NCBI GenBank assembly: GCA_030998225.1 | Contig: JAPYXD010000045.1 | Location: 248,001-312,000 of the forward strand | Reading direction: 5' to 3' | Length of the DNA: 64,000 nucleotides | From: Diplolepis rosae | Taxonomy: Eukaryota; Arthropoda; Insecta; Hymenoptera; Diplolepididae | In this document: positions 34,397 through 44,790 of the stretch, piece by piece | Position numbering within the stretch: the stretch's first letter is position 1 | How the letters are laid out: each line of letters opens with the position of its first letter | Program-made: the position numbers and the translations under genes | The notes under the pieces: generated by a model | What the model saw: only the letters and a program-made list of their open reading frames with translations | What the model was told of the DNA's origin: nothing | Databases searched by the model: none

Positions 34397-37267
34397 GAGA
34401 CTTTTCGTTTGAGTAAATGATACAGATGAATCAAAATTTAGTATAATATCGTTTCAAAATGGGGAAAGCTGAGGCTTTATTAGACTTATTCATATTATGA
34501 CATCGAAGTTTGATATAGTCATAACGGTTTTTAATACATGAAGAAGATAAAGTAGTATTTTAAATACTAAATATTATGAATCTCTATTCGAGAAATTGAA
34601 AGTACAAGAAAATGATATTATGATTACTAAGTTGTCTAAAAATAATTTGAATAAGATGAATAATAAATATCACATTTTGGAAACCATGTTTGAGAAATTC
34701 ATATTATGAATATGAACTTGCTAGAAACCTGGCGACGCGGAGCAAAAATCAAAATGTTTATTCTCGGTTTTTCGTATAATTCGTTTCAGAATGCAGTAGG
34801 AGTGCTTCCGATGTTTTCCGATTGGCTTCGTAGGCTCAATCCAAGTCTGTCCAACTCAATAGTGGCTTATAAGCGATATTTTTTTCGAAATATGGCAAGC
34901 GAGAATAGCCGAGAGGCTTTAGGCGTTAGACATGCGTTTAGTAATATTTAGTAATAATAAAATATAGGTAGGGTTAGAGGGTTCGAACTCAAAAAGCGAT
35001 TCTGAAATTTAATTCAAGTATGTTATTATAAAATAGTGTATTATTGCGTACTTAAATATGTAAACATAAATAAGGTATGATAATAATATTTGTGTATGTG
35101 TTTCAGAATGTCGCATCAGAAAAAGACACAAGAATTCCTTTTCTGAAGCCGTCACTTCTAATGGTCAAACCTTTTGGTGGAGTGAGTGATTTTTCATATA
35201 GTGGTTTTCAGATTCCCATATTCTTTGTTTGAAAATTTGAAAAGATTCTTTCAGCCTTTCGAATAAAATGTATTAACACACTGAGAAAAAAGAATATTCG
35301 AATCAAAGAATATTTCTTTGATTCAAATAAATGGTTGAGTTGGATGGTGACGAATAAATATTTTTTTAGATCAAAGAAATATTTTTATTGCCTTTAAAAA
35401 ATGAATAATTAAAGCAGAAAAATGTTTTTCTAGTACTATTAAATATTCATTAGATTGAATAAATATGTTATTAACATTGTGTAGCAATTATTTAATAAGA
35501 GAAGTAAATTCTTTGATGTAAAATGATGTGATGCATCTTCAAAGAAACAATACATTAATTCAAAAAAATTTGCATTGGTTCAAGTAAATTTGTTTTCCAT
35601 TCCAATATCTGATTCCTTGTTTGTAATGAGCGAATAGTAAATTGAGAGAAATATTTCTTTGAAATGAGGAGATAATTTTTGGTAGGATTAAATAATTATT
35701 TGCTCCGAAGATGTGATTTACTGTTTAAAATGGTCAAGTAGTAAAGTGTATTGAGTAATAATGGATGCAAAGGACGATAATGTTGCCCATGGTAAGTTAG
35801 AGATTTGTGTCAAAAAGATTTTACTGACATGAATAAACGTGTTTTGAAATTTAAGAAATATTTCTTAAATTTAAAGTAATATAAACTTCATGAATTGTAA
35901 GGAGTCAAGTATAAACGTTGTCATGGTTCTCCAAAAAAATTCTTACTTCGAACTTGCCATTTATCATCTGATACATACATATATAAACATCATACAATTA
36001 CATTCACACCATTCAGTCGCAGCCAATCATATTTTCTATCACAAATACACTTAAATATACAACTACGCAAATATAAACCTAATAACTAAAACTTATATAT
36101 AGGACGATACGCTTTCGTCGAATCACGCACACACTCGCTTACAATCCTGAGACATAAAATTTGGAACTTTCTTATATAGTGACTGCAAGAGTTATTCAGA
36201 GCTAGTGAGAGAAATGTGTCGTGACTAGAGCTTTTGAGCCTCACTCAAGTAAAAATAAATCAACTATTTTTATAAATTATTCATAAAATAATTTTTTTAA
36301 ATATTATAATTATGATTATTGATAAATATATAATATAATTATTAATTAATATTTAGTATACATTTTTATTATAACTATACGTATGATGTTTAATGAAACT
36401 AAATTTTAAAATATATATTCAAAAATTACACTATTATAAAAAAGAATCTTGTGTAAAAACATTTAAATGGAAATTCTTTTATTTTCTGTGTTGTATAGTT
36501 TCAAAATATAAATTATACAATTGTGAATTCCAAATTATTATTGTTCCTAAGAAATTTATGTAAAATCTAAATCTTGTGTAGATTTTTGAGATTTTATGTT
36601 ATAAATTTATCAAGACTTTTGCTGTTTGAATTTTTGTAAAATCAATTGAATTTAAAAAAACTAAGTGAAAAATAGAAAAGTAATTATAATTGAATTAAGT
36701 TTTAAATGATATATTTGATATTGTGAATCAAAACGAATATTTCCTTTGAAGAGACTGATAAATCTTCAACCCTATGAAATATATTTCACATTTGAAAGTA
36801 TGTATATGTATGTTTATATCAACTATGACAAACAGTTGAATAGAAAAAAATCTGCCCGCTTCGCGGGCACATTCTCATCGCGCGCTTCGCTCGCAAGCTT
36901 GAGCGCGCCTAGGGTGCACGATTTGATCGTCGCGCTTCGCGCTCGGTCTTGTGCTCTTCGCATACATTTAGGTTTATTTCTTATAATTTAATACTGAAGC
37001 TCAAACCAATTTTATAATATTAAAGATGATGTGAATTACTCATTTTCTCAAATTCACTAAATTTCTTTTTCAGTTTAAGTGAAACAGGAAATTCAATTTA
37101 CTTAAGGCTCTATCGGCCTTAAGGAACACATTCTCATCATGACACTCGCGCTTCGCGCTCGATTTTCTGTATACATTTCAGTAACTTTTTAATAAATTAC
37201 ATGATTAAAATAATTTATTTTCATCCAAATCTCTCAAAAAGAAAAAATAATCGTAGACTTTATTTAA
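34397..37267. other. Repeat-rich noncoding stretch, left arms of two TIR pairs
   Basis: 34,397-34,470 (ACACTGAGAGACTTTTCG) is complementary to 56,680-56,751. 35,277-35,700 starts CACTGAGAAAAAAG and is rich in TCAAAGAAATATTT, as are 55,960-56,518. A mini frame MDAKDDNVAH at 35,761 ends at GGTAAGTT. GC-rich CGCGCTTCGCGCTCG repeats lie at 36,860-36,960 and 37,144-37,163. No gene is firmly supported. Confidence 0.4.
34899..34996 (+). repeat. tRNA-like (Leu/Ser type) sequence, probably SINE head
   Basis: TAGCCGAGAGGC resembles box A, and GGTTCGAACTC resembles box B, about 70 bp apart as in tRNAs with a long variable arm. The acceptor and T stems do not close well, so it is not a working tRNA gene. 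It may be a SINE head or a tRNA pseudogene. Confidence 0.3.
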
Positions 37268-37420
37268 GGTAGTACGATCACGAAAATTAGACCTCGGGCT
37301 AAAATAGATAATTTTGCTTTCAAGAATGGCAATATTATTATTGAAGGGCTAATTTGAAAGAGAAAAGATTATTTTTCATGAAAAAAATTTGAAACACAAA
37401 AAAATAATGTTATTAATAAA

Positions 37421-37962
37421 CATATTCTGGACTTACATTGACCCTTAATTAATAATTGAAGATATATGTTGATGTTGGTAATTGGCTTTAGGGTCCAAGG
37501 TTGATAAAAACTCAGAGTTTTATATATGTGTGGTTGTGTATGTATGTATGTATATATATTGTATTAAAAACTACACCACCAAAATTTTAATCTACAATTC
37601 CATGCACGAATGTCAATTAAAAATATTTTTTTTATATTTAGACACTTAACTCCAACCTTCCAAAAAATGCTTTCTGGTATCTAGTTTGTTAGGTTATGTG
37701 AATGAAATATTTACCTCAAAGTAATATCAAAATTTATTTACCTAAATGTAAAAACATAATGATAATTACTTGTTAAATTTTTACAAAAAATTTTTTATAC
37801 AAAATATCCTATGTTAGCAAAACCTTTTTCTGTATTTTTAGATTTGAATAAATCACTGATGAGGGCTCCGATCAGAGCCGAAACGTCTGATTATGTAAAA
37901 CTCTGAGTTTTTATCAACCTTGGACCCTAAAGCCAATTACCAACATCAACATATATCTTCAG
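37421..37962 (+). mobile_element. 542-bp insertion with long inverted ends and a hammerhead motif
   Basis: It sits between two copies of TTATTAATAAA (37,410-37,420 and 37,963-37,973), an 11-bp duplication. The uninterrupted target is visible in the sister element at about 31,345. The arms GGCTTTAGGGTCCAAGG and CCTTGGACCCTAAAGCC are complementary over about 72 bp. A hammerhead-like motif lies just inside the right arm. Duplication length and ribozyme suggest a retroelement of Penelope type, not a cut-and-paste element. This is inference. Confidence 0.5.
37851..37892 (+). ncRNA. Hammerhead ribozyme-like motif
   Basis: AATCA (stem I), CTGATGA (core), G, GGCTC/GAGCC (stem II, five pairs, loop CGATCA), GAAA (core), then CGTC and TGATT (stem I partner, five pairs). 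Self-cleavage would be expected after the GTC at 37,887. Stem III is almost absent, as in minimal hammerheads reported from Penelope-like retroelements. Both stems pair perfectly, apart from one extra G. Activity is not shown. Confidence 0.6.
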
Positions 37963-38517
37963 TTATTAATAAATTTCATTTTTGCCCAAACTTATTTTCT
38001 TATCGCTTCGAGCCAAATTTTTAAAAATGATGCGATTATAATAAATCACGGTTCATTTTTTTAGGAAAAAGATTCTCTACAACTTGACCGTTTCCGATTT
38101 TTGAAAATTAATTCTTTAATGGCTGAAATTATAAAAAACAATTTTTCAAAACAAAATTTTTACCAACACATTGCTGTATTTGATAATAATTAATTCAATT
38201 TCAAAAACAGGAAACGGTCAAGTTGTAGAGAATCTTTTTTCTAAAAAAATGAACCATAATTTATTAGAATCGCAACATTTTCAAAAATTTGACTCGAAGC
38301 GATAAGAAAATAAGTTTGGGCAAAAATAAAATTTATTAATAACATTATTTTTGTGTTTCAAATTTTTTTCATGAAAAATAATCTTTTCTCATTCAAATTG
38401 GCCCTTCAATAGTAATGTTGCTATTCTTGAAAGCAAAATTATCTATTTTTGTCTGAGGTTTAATTTTCGTGATCGTACTACCTTAAGGAAACGATTTTGC
38501 AGAACAATGCTTATTTC

Positions 38518-39369
38518 TGTTACGTCACAAGTACGTAAATATACTTACTTTGATCGAAGATTCCTCGTTTTAAGTTAGGATCGAATGATCCTCGCTTAGG
38601 GATGAGGATAAGTCAATGAAAGACACAATGATTATGAAAATAATACAAATTGAATTTATTTTACGGGTTAAATTTTCCGGATATACATTCGTTAAGACAA
38701 TTCTTATATAATGTAGGCACAGGCTGGTTGGTACGTAGGTGAGAAAGAAACAAAGAATAAAGATAGAGAGAGAGAGGTTCGGTACCTTTATGATTCGTAA
38801 GTTGTGTTGAGGTTTAATCCACATGGCGGTGAGTTGTAAGTACGGGATCCCCACAGGTGTATTCCAAGTGTGTGAGAGAGACGGAGTTATAGGCCGCACA
38901 GGTATATTCCGTAAAGGGCGGTGATTCAAATTTACGACACTGTTCGAAGATCTTTACAAGATCTATTCAAGTCTACGATGACTTTTACGACTCCCGAACT
39001 TGGATTTTAAATTGTCCCAATCGAATTTTATTAATCTCAAACTCAGAGATTTCCGAAGTTAAATTGAAATGCCGCACTGGACTATTGTCGCGAGACCGGT
39101 TATGAATCCGAAGGAAAATTTAAGTGTCGAACTAGACGAAGAATTTACTGACTGCTTTCTCTTGGTGTGGGCCTCTTTTATATTTTTTCATACAAATTGA
39201 CGGTCAGCGAAAATCGTGACGTAGTCATATCTTCTTAGAGGAGAAGGGGCCCTATACTGCTCCCTACTTCCCCTACTCCCTATTCCCCTTTATCGATTTT
39301 CTCATAGATTTCTAACTCAAACCAGCCTGTGTGTATTATATACATTCAAATACGTCGCGGGACGTGACA
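38518..39369 (-). repeat. 3' LTR of the 15.6-kb element
   Basis: TGTTACGTCACAAGTACG on the plus strand to GGGACGTGACA; near-identical to 53,303-54,154. Differences seen include T/C in the AAGTACGTAAAT stretch, T/A at about 38,567 and C/T in TATTCCGTAAAG. It is preceded in the element's sense by the purine tract at 39,370-39,381. Confidence 0.9.
38655..38660 (-). terminator. AATAAA polyadenylation signal in the 3' LTR
   Basis: AATAAA on the minus strand (TTTATT at 38,655-38,660), within the part of the LTR downstream of the predicted transcription start. The same signal occurs in the 5' LTR at 53,440-53,445. Confidence 0.4.
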
Positions 39370-39381
39370 CCTCCCCCCTCA
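39370..39381 (-). other. Polypurine tract
   Basis: GAGGGGGGAGG on the minus strand directly abuts the 3' LTR. This is the expected primer site for plus-strand DNA synthesis. The remaining sequence to 39,833 is AT-rich with a T-run at 39,640-39,657 and has no ORF. Confidence 0.75.
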
Positions 39382-39833
39382 GTTCGAGCGCAGGGGCAAG
39401 GCTTCCGCGATCGAATCTTCGGAAGAAGAATACATTAGTTTGTTTTGAAGAAATACATTCAACTCTTTTTCTGATAACAATATCTGAATGATAAATATAA
39501 CATTCATTTCGACGTTTGTTCTACAATTTGTCTTTTTTTGCATTTTCACAATTTGATAAATTCAAATATTAACATATTTTTTGGATACAAATTTATATTA
39601 TCTTAATATTAAAAGTTTTTGTTATAAATTATTACATATTTTTTTTTTTTTTTTTTTAAATAGTTTGAACTTAGTATTAATATAAGGTTACAATGATTTA
39701 TTTTGTTGTATAACTAAATACATTAATATTTTTTATACGTGAATGGGGTATTTTATATTTGTAAATTATAAATAACATGCTGTAATATATAAAATATAAT
39801 TTTTATAATGTAGTAGATTAGTGAAAATATTCT

Positions 39834-40283
39834 TTAAGGGTTATTTTTATATTTTTTATTACGTAAAGGGTTGCGGCAGTTATGAGCTAAATGTCCTCTT
39901 TGAAAACACCTTTCACATGAATTAGTCCATTTTTGTAAAGCTTCTTTATTGTTTTTATCGCTTATATTATAAAATTTAGATTCTGTTATTAAGCATTTTT
40001 CTAACTTTTCTTCTAAAAATATATATTTCGTGGAAAGTGTTTCCAAGACTCTAGCTGCTGCATTTTGTTTTGCTACTTTCTTTTGGGACGCAGGTTCTCC
40101 AACACAAGCATACGTTAAATTATTTTTTAAAATTTGACAAGTTGCCTCGAATGGCGGTAGTTCTTGATGTATTCCAAGAGATTTTACTGTGTATTCTGGT
40201 ATTGAAAAATCATATTCAATACTTATTTCATTAAGTATTTGTACTGCGCTACCCTTTGTCAAATCTCTTTGTTGCATTGCCAT
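39834..40283 (-). CDS. dsRBD plus zinc-knuckle protein (accessory ORF d)
   Basis: First ATG is at 40,283, right after a consensus acceptor (AATTCTTTTGCAG) at about 40,293. Residues about 8-85 fit a dsRNA-binding domain: an N-terminal helix (AVQILNEISIEYDF), IPEYTV, a beta segment with ATCQILKNNLTYACVG and the C-terminal helix KKVAKQNAAARVLETL. A CCHC knuckle CERCFQRGHLAHNC follows near the C-terminus, then a basic tail. The 149-residue protein is the last gene before the 3' LTR. dsRBD proteins of insect viruses can block Dicer or RISC loading, so a silencing-suppressor role is plausible. RNA packaging is an alternative. Confidence 0.7.
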   Translation of the reverse strand: MAMQQRDLTKGSAVQILNEISIEYDFSIPEYTVKSLGIHQELPPFEATCQILKNNLTYACVGEPASQKKVAKQNAAARVLETLSTKYIFLEEKLEKCLITESKFYNISDKNNKEALQKWTNSCERCFQRGHLAHNCRNPLRNKKYKNNP

Positions 40284-40391
40284 TGTCCTTATCTGCAAAA
40301 GAATTATCTATTTGAGTTGTTTGTGATTTAATTTGATATAAATGGAACTTAGTTATTATTATTGTTAATAATTATGTATATGGATTATAAA

Positions 40392-40718
40392 TTATTCGTT
40401 TTCCGCGTTTGCTAACTCAAAGAGATATTCAGTGCAAAGAAAACATTGGTCTGCTCTGAAACGTATGAAAAAAATTTGCTCTTCGCAAATGTGGCGGTTA
40501 AGGAAAGGTACAGATATTTCTGATTCAAAAAAGGTAATTTTAAATCTGTAACATTCTTTACATATGAATTTTTGATTTAAAGTATTCTGATATATTTCGT
40601 TTTCTGGAGAGTAACAACAAAAATGTTTCATAATTATTTGATCGATATACGGTTGGTAGTACTGTTCGTCGTTTTCTGGATTTTCGGCTTGAATGGATTC
40701 AAAATCTTGCGGCAGCAT
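40392..40718 (-). CDS. Cys-rich accessory ORF 2, unknown function
   Basis: The 108 residues contain spaced cysteine and histidine pairs: HFCCYSPE, FICKECYRF, RHICEEQ and DQCFLCTEYL. They look like zinc ligands, but the pattern matches no finger I recognise. ATG at 40,718 lies five bases after a likely acceptor (AATTTGTTATAG). No signal peptide or membrane segment. The neighbouring ORF at 40,840-41,247 is also Cys-rich and may be related. Confidence 0.5.
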   Translation of the reverse strand: MLPQDFESIQAENPENDEQYYQPYIDQIIMKHFCCYSPENEIYQNTLNQKFICKECYRFKITFFESEISVPFLNRHICEEQIFFIRFRADQCFLCTEYLFELANAENE

Positions 40719-40839
40719 TTTTCTATAACAAATTCGTTATTGAGCTTTAAAATACTAACTAGATCCTAACAGTGTTTTGCTTAAAGAGAATTTTCTAGAC
40801 ATATTTGAAATTTTATTTATGACTACAATTTATAATATT

Positions 40840-41247
40840 TTATCGAAAAACATTTTCAACTATAACTTCGTTTCCTAATTGAAGTTGCATTTTATTTTTT
40901 AAGAATTGCTCAGTACAACCTTTACAGTCGATTGCCCTACAGCGTGGCGTTATTAATGCTTCCCTACAACCGTTACAATTCATATTAACGCATTGTATTT
41001 TACAAACTGAGTGCCATGAGGTACAGAATTCGTATTTATTTTGTTCTGTTATTAGTAATTTTTCGAAACAAAATTGGCAAAATTTCTTTGTTGTTTCCTG
41101 ACTGTAATAAATGAATAAGGTTGACGCTTCTAAGTCGAAACAAAAACTATTTATTAAATGTCCATATGTGATTGGATAATCCTGTGGACATACACCGTCC
41201 ACAGGTCCTGAGTGGAACACGATCGGTTCTGCCGCAGTCGGAATCAT
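40840..41247 (-). CDS. Cys-rich accessory ORF 1, unknown function
   Basis: The 135-residue product has FCQFCFEKLL, EFCTSWHSVCKIQC, NMNCNGCREAL and AIDCKGCTEQFL, at least five CxxC-type or close pairs suggesting bound zinc. The start codon lies one base after an excellent acceptor (TTTCTTTTTAAATTTATAG), supporting expression from a spliced mRNA. No transmembrane segment. The function is not recognised; zinc-binding accessory proteins of viruses often bind nucleic acid or host factors, which is only a general analogy. Confidence 0.5.
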   Translation of the reverse strand: MIPTAAEPIVFHSGPVDGVCPQDYPITYGHLINSFCFDLEASTLFIYYSQETTKKFCQFCFEKLLITEQNKYEFCTSWHSVCKIQCVNMNCNGCREALITPRCRAIDCKGCTEQFLKNKMQLQLGNEVIVENVFR

Positions 41248-41586
41248 TCTATAAATTTAAAAAGAAAGGGATCTAAATTTACTTAACTATACCCTTGATT
41301 ATATAATTTTTATACTTTATCTATTTAATTCGTGCAAAAGTATCCAAAATTTGATTCTAACAGAAGTTCTACATTATTGAAAGGTATTCTATTTCTCCAT
41401 TAGAAAAACAATTCTTATATTACAATACCCTTACAAAAACTGTTCTTCTAAAGGTACATTCCCAATGATCATGCTGTGGTTTTACAGTATAGAAAGAGAG
41501 GGATGGATTGTACTTGTACCAGGAAGGTTGAAAGGATGGAACATATGGGTCCTTTCCAGTTTATAGATACGTTTGAAAAGAAGTAG

Positions 41587-43368
41587 TTAAAATTTGAATG
41601 ATAGGTCACTTAGAAGAGGTTTTGTTGATAGGCTAAGAGGATTTTTCTGATCTAGTTTAATTTCATTTATATTTTTATTAGTTTTTTTTGAAATTTTTTG
41701 AATTTTAATTAGTATTATTAATAGAATAATTATTATAAGAAAAGTAACTATAGTATGTGCTATATATATTTTATGTGCACTAGAATTAAAAATAGATGGG
41801 ATAATTTTCTGAATATTAGCATATTTTGTGAGTAGAAAAACATGACTTTCAAAGGTCGATATAAGCATGTCATCTTTTTTATGAAAAAGATGTAATACAT
41901 TTTTTAACAAGTGAGGTTTTGTGATCGACATATTATATAAGAAGGGAGAAATTATTTCGAGAGAAATGGTCGATTTACTAATTGGAATCGAGTTATCCAT
42001 TAATTTTGGGTAATTTTTAATATTGTAGTATGGAATTGATGAGTCCAAATTACAGTCAGATTCTATTTGTAAAATTCCTATTCCTTGAAGAGTAATAAGG
42101 GTTTTGGAATTTTTGGAGCAAGATAAAAAGATTTGCTTAGGAAGAATAGTTGAATAAAGCCATCCACGGTGTGACAACAGTGGTGTTAAAAAAGGATATT
42201 CATTGAAACTTATGAATGTTCTACATTTATACGGTTGGGATTTTATAAACATTGATGTTTCGCAAATAGGATTATTTTGAGTACTGTATATGGAATGAGG
42301 AGGGTGACAAAAATTTTGAAGTCCATTTTGGTGGCATGAAGCGAGGAAATTTTCATTTGTTGTGAAGTAAGATTCGTTATTTGGAGAAATCGCGATATAA
42401 GAAAATTGAGGTTTTATGAATATAGGTATAATATAATCAGTGTTGAAATCAAAATGTATAGGGGTTGAATGTGTTTTAAATACTTGAAATTCTTCAGAAG
42501 ATGGAATTGGTATGGTCATAGTAAAAATTAAGTAGTTATTGAAAGTAAAGTATCTTATTTTAGAAAATGGAATTACCATAGAAAAAAGAGACGTTGGAAG
42601 GTGAGGATCTTCTTTGTTGGATTTGAAGTCTAGGAAGGTATCTGGAAGCAGCATGGGGTGCCATAAATTTGTAGCGGCATGGGTTATAGCTTCCGTAAGT
42701 TGTGTTAGGAGTGATAGAAAGGATCGGGATATTTCATATAAGTCCATTAGCCAGTTTGCTGCAAGAATTCTATAAATGTGCAAATTTGGGTAAATTTGTG
42801 ATTTATGCCAGTCTTTGTACATCGTAAAGTTGTTGAGATTGGATGAAAGGTTTTCAAGTTGTTCAGAAAATGGATTTGGAAGTAGGAATAAATTTTCTTT
42901 AGGCCAATAAAGAGAAGTTTTTTGTCTTATTTTTGATTGTAGAATAACTTTTTGAATTTGATGTAAAAATGGATCACTATTTTTGGGAATTTTAGTGATG
43001 TTATGAGCTTGTCTGGATATAAATGAAAATTATACCAGAAAATAATTTATAAGTTTTTTCATAAATTCAAGCTGAGTGTGGTGATTATATATATTACAGT
43101 TGTTTGCAATATTTGTGAGTATACAATGTTCATAAAGTTTGTGAGATATATCTACTATTTTATATTTTAAGTTTTCTGGTTGCAAAATGTCAAAATAAGA
43201 GATAAAATTATAATTTTCGGAAAATAGACGTATTTTTGAAATTGGTTCAAAATAAATACCAGATGAGTGATAAAATTGTGAATTGATATACAAGTTATCT
43301 GCTTTAGAAGTGAAAAACAGAATTAACATCAAGTATACGCCAGAAGGTAGTTGGTATAGGAATTTCAT
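41587..43368 (-). pseudogene. env: F-type envelope protein (errantivirus/baculovirus F-like), one in-frame stop
   Basis: ATG at 43,368 follows a strong acceptor (CCTTTTTTCTTTTTCAG). A signal peptide (about residues 1-23, hydrophobic YLMLILFF) precedes GIYFEPISKIRLF, similar to the start of mature F-like proteins. The frame carries one TAA at 43,030-43,032 and is then open to 41,587. The distal part has conserved-looking cysteines (ASCHQNGLQNFC, CETSMF, LSCSKN, ESDC) and a C-terminal membrane anchor (TIVTFLIIIILLIILI) with a basic tail. About 593 codons in all. F-like proteins mediate membrane fusion in errantiviruses. The stop truncates it after about 112 residues unless read through, so this copy is probably defective. 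Confidence 0.6.
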
Positions 43369-43426
43369 TATGCTTCTCGAATGGCTGAAAAAGAAAAAAG
43401 GATTAGTATTGAATAAAATTGGATGT

Positions 43427-44009
43427 TTACATATGGTTGGATTTAGGTCTAGAAGTTTTTTGGAAAAAAGGGGAAAATAGATTACTAAATGTTGAGGAGT
43501 TTCGTGGTGGAAGTGGAGGGGGAACTTGTGTTGATTTATCAGCTTTAAAAACATTCCGTCCACGGCACTCTTTTGTAGCATGCATTTGAGTGTTACAATA
43601 TCTACATGAATTTTTCCATGATACTAATTTCGGTCTTGGATCAGTTTGAACACTTTGATTCTTCGTTTTTTTTTGTTTCTTTACATTTATTATAAAAATT
43701 CTCATCGCAAAGATCATAAGATCTTATTAATATTTGTAGTAATTTTAAAGCAGCTCTATTTTCGGCTAACTCGCTTGTAGGACCCGCTTGTACAGCAAAA
43801 TGATCGTTTGTATTAACTTGAGCAAGAAAAAATGATTTGGTTTTTGAATTTGGATCAGGATAAACGATGTATTGTGGTAACGGTAATCCATATTTTATCG
43901 TAAAATTTCTCAAAATTTCCACGTGGTTTAAAAGTCCCAGAGAGTCTGTTCTACATATCTTTTTTTTGTAACTTCGCACGTGGGTAGGCTCATCATAGTA
44001 ATGCTCCAT
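43427..44009 (-). CDS. dsRBD accessory ORF c, with zinc knuckle in a shifted frame
   Basis: ATG at 44,009 follows an acceptor (CCATACTGATTCAG). Residues about 25-95 look like a dsRBD: VEILRNFTIKYGLPLPQYIV, SFFLAQV and the C-terminal helix ELAENRAALKLLQIL. The frame stops at 43,641. An overlapping frame, offset at an A-rich run near 43,666-43,682, continues to 43,427 with a knuckle CRYCNTQMHATKEC and a proline-rich PPPLPPR. Either an indel broke one gene, or a frameshift joins the parts. Other dsRBD ORFs of the element also pair the domain with knuckle cysteines, favouring an original fusion. Confidence 0.55.
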
Positions 44010-44046
44010 TATAGATGATTTCCTGAATCAGTATGGAATATTTATA

Positions 44047-44562
44047 TTAGAATTTATTGTACTGATTGGGGGGTCTATATCCGCATTTAAAACATTTCTT
44101 AAAGCTTTTTCCAGAAAAAGGCGATGTAGTAGAAGTATTATTTCTTTTTATTTTATAAGGATTTATATTTTTAAAACGACTGTTAATATTAGGTTTTGTT
44201 ATCTGACCACTCGTTGAAGGTTTTGGATCATTTATAAGTGATTCTTGGATTGTAACATGCAAATGTTCTAGTGAGTTTATTAAATTTACTTCACATTTTT
44301 TATCTTTTTGCAAAAGAGAATTTATCGTTTTTATAGCTGCGAAATCCATTGCTGTTTTTATTGTGTTTCCAATTCCTATTCGTTTGATATCATTAATAAA
44401 ACAAATTGCTATGTATGTTGAGTTTTTTGATGAAGTTTTTACTCGTAATACTGTATATTTTGGATACTCGATTTTATTTTGAGTGCAAATTTCGTTTAAT
44501 TTTTTTGAAATTTTTACCAATAGAATTCGGTTGGACGTTTTCATTTGTTTCCTTTGATTCAT
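44047..44562 (-). CDS. dsRBD accessory ORF b with partial zinc knuckle
   Basis: The 171 residues start inside the end of ORF a. Residues about 18-90 match dsRBD layout: KISKKLNEICTQNKIEYPKY, a beta segment STYIAICFINDIK and the glycine-plus-helix segment GIGNTIKTAMDFAAIK. The C-terminus has KCFKCGYRPPN, the first half of a knuckle, before the stop. The overlap with ORF a suggests translation from another splice form or by reinitiation. The classic Lys-rich RNA contact of the last helix is weaker than in ORF d. Confidence 0.5.
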   Translation of the reverse strand: MNQRKQMKTSNRILLVKISKKLNEICTQNKIEYPKYTVLRVKTSSKNSTYIAICFINDIKRIGIGNTIKTAMDFAAIKTINSLLQKDKKCEVNLINSLEHLHVTIQESLINDPKPSTSGQITKPNINSRFKNINPYKIKRNNTSTTSPFSGKSFKKCFKCGYRPPNQYNKF

Positions 44563-44779
44563 TAATTAAGGCAATATATAAATTTTTTGCTACCTTTTGC
44601 TTTACGTTTTCTTTATCTTTGCCACTATTCATTATTATATAATTGTTATATTGTAAATTAACGTGAAATAGACATTCATTATTATTGGTTTGTTCAATGA
44701 GTATCTCATAAATGAGGGGTGGATCTCCTCTTTGTTGAATAATTTTGTTTAGTAAGGTTGTGAAAGGAACATGCGACAT
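44474..44779 (-). CDS. dsRBD accessory ORF a
   Basis: The 101-residue product starts 11 bases after the chuvirus-like glycoprotein stop. It is almost wholly a dsRBD: FTTLLNKIIQQRGDPPLIYE (helix 1 and loop), CLFHVNLQYNNYIIM (beta strands), and GKDKENVKQKVAKNLYIAL, which keeps the Lys-x-x-Ala-Lys pattern used for dsRNA contact. A possible acceptor (TCTAACATCTTAAAG) precedes the ATG, with a weak pyrimidine tract. It is the best-preserved domain of the a-b-c cluster. Confidence 0.65.
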   Translation of the reverse strand: MSHVPFTTLLNKIIQQRGDPPLIYEILIEQTNNNECLFHVNLQYNNYIIMNSGKDKENVKQKVAKNLYIALINESKETNENVQPNSIGKNFKKIKRNLHSK

Positions 44780-44790
44780 TCTTTAAGATG

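Larger units (their letters stand above)
37268..38482. mobile_element. TTAA-flanked TIR element with nested insertion
   Basis: It begins GGTAGTACGATCACGAAAAT and ends with the reverse complement, flanked by TTAA at 37,264-37,267 and 38,483-38,486. The arms are about 400 bp once the insertion at 37,421-37,962 is removed. It has no ORF and is a MITE of a piggyBac- or Kolobok-type group. It ends 35 bp from the 3' LTR of the large retroelement. Confidence 0.75.

Noticed and set aside
34899..34996. tRNA-Leu/Ser gene
   Set aside because: T and acceptor stems do not close; treated as a SINE-like relic.
35761..35791. Mini first exon MDAKDDNVAH before GGTAAGTT
   Set aside because: Ten codons with a donor can occur by chance and no second exon was found.
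38570..38929. 119-codon ORF in both LTRs
   Set aside because: Identical in both LTRs, no recognisable domain; most likely a chance frame in the LTR.
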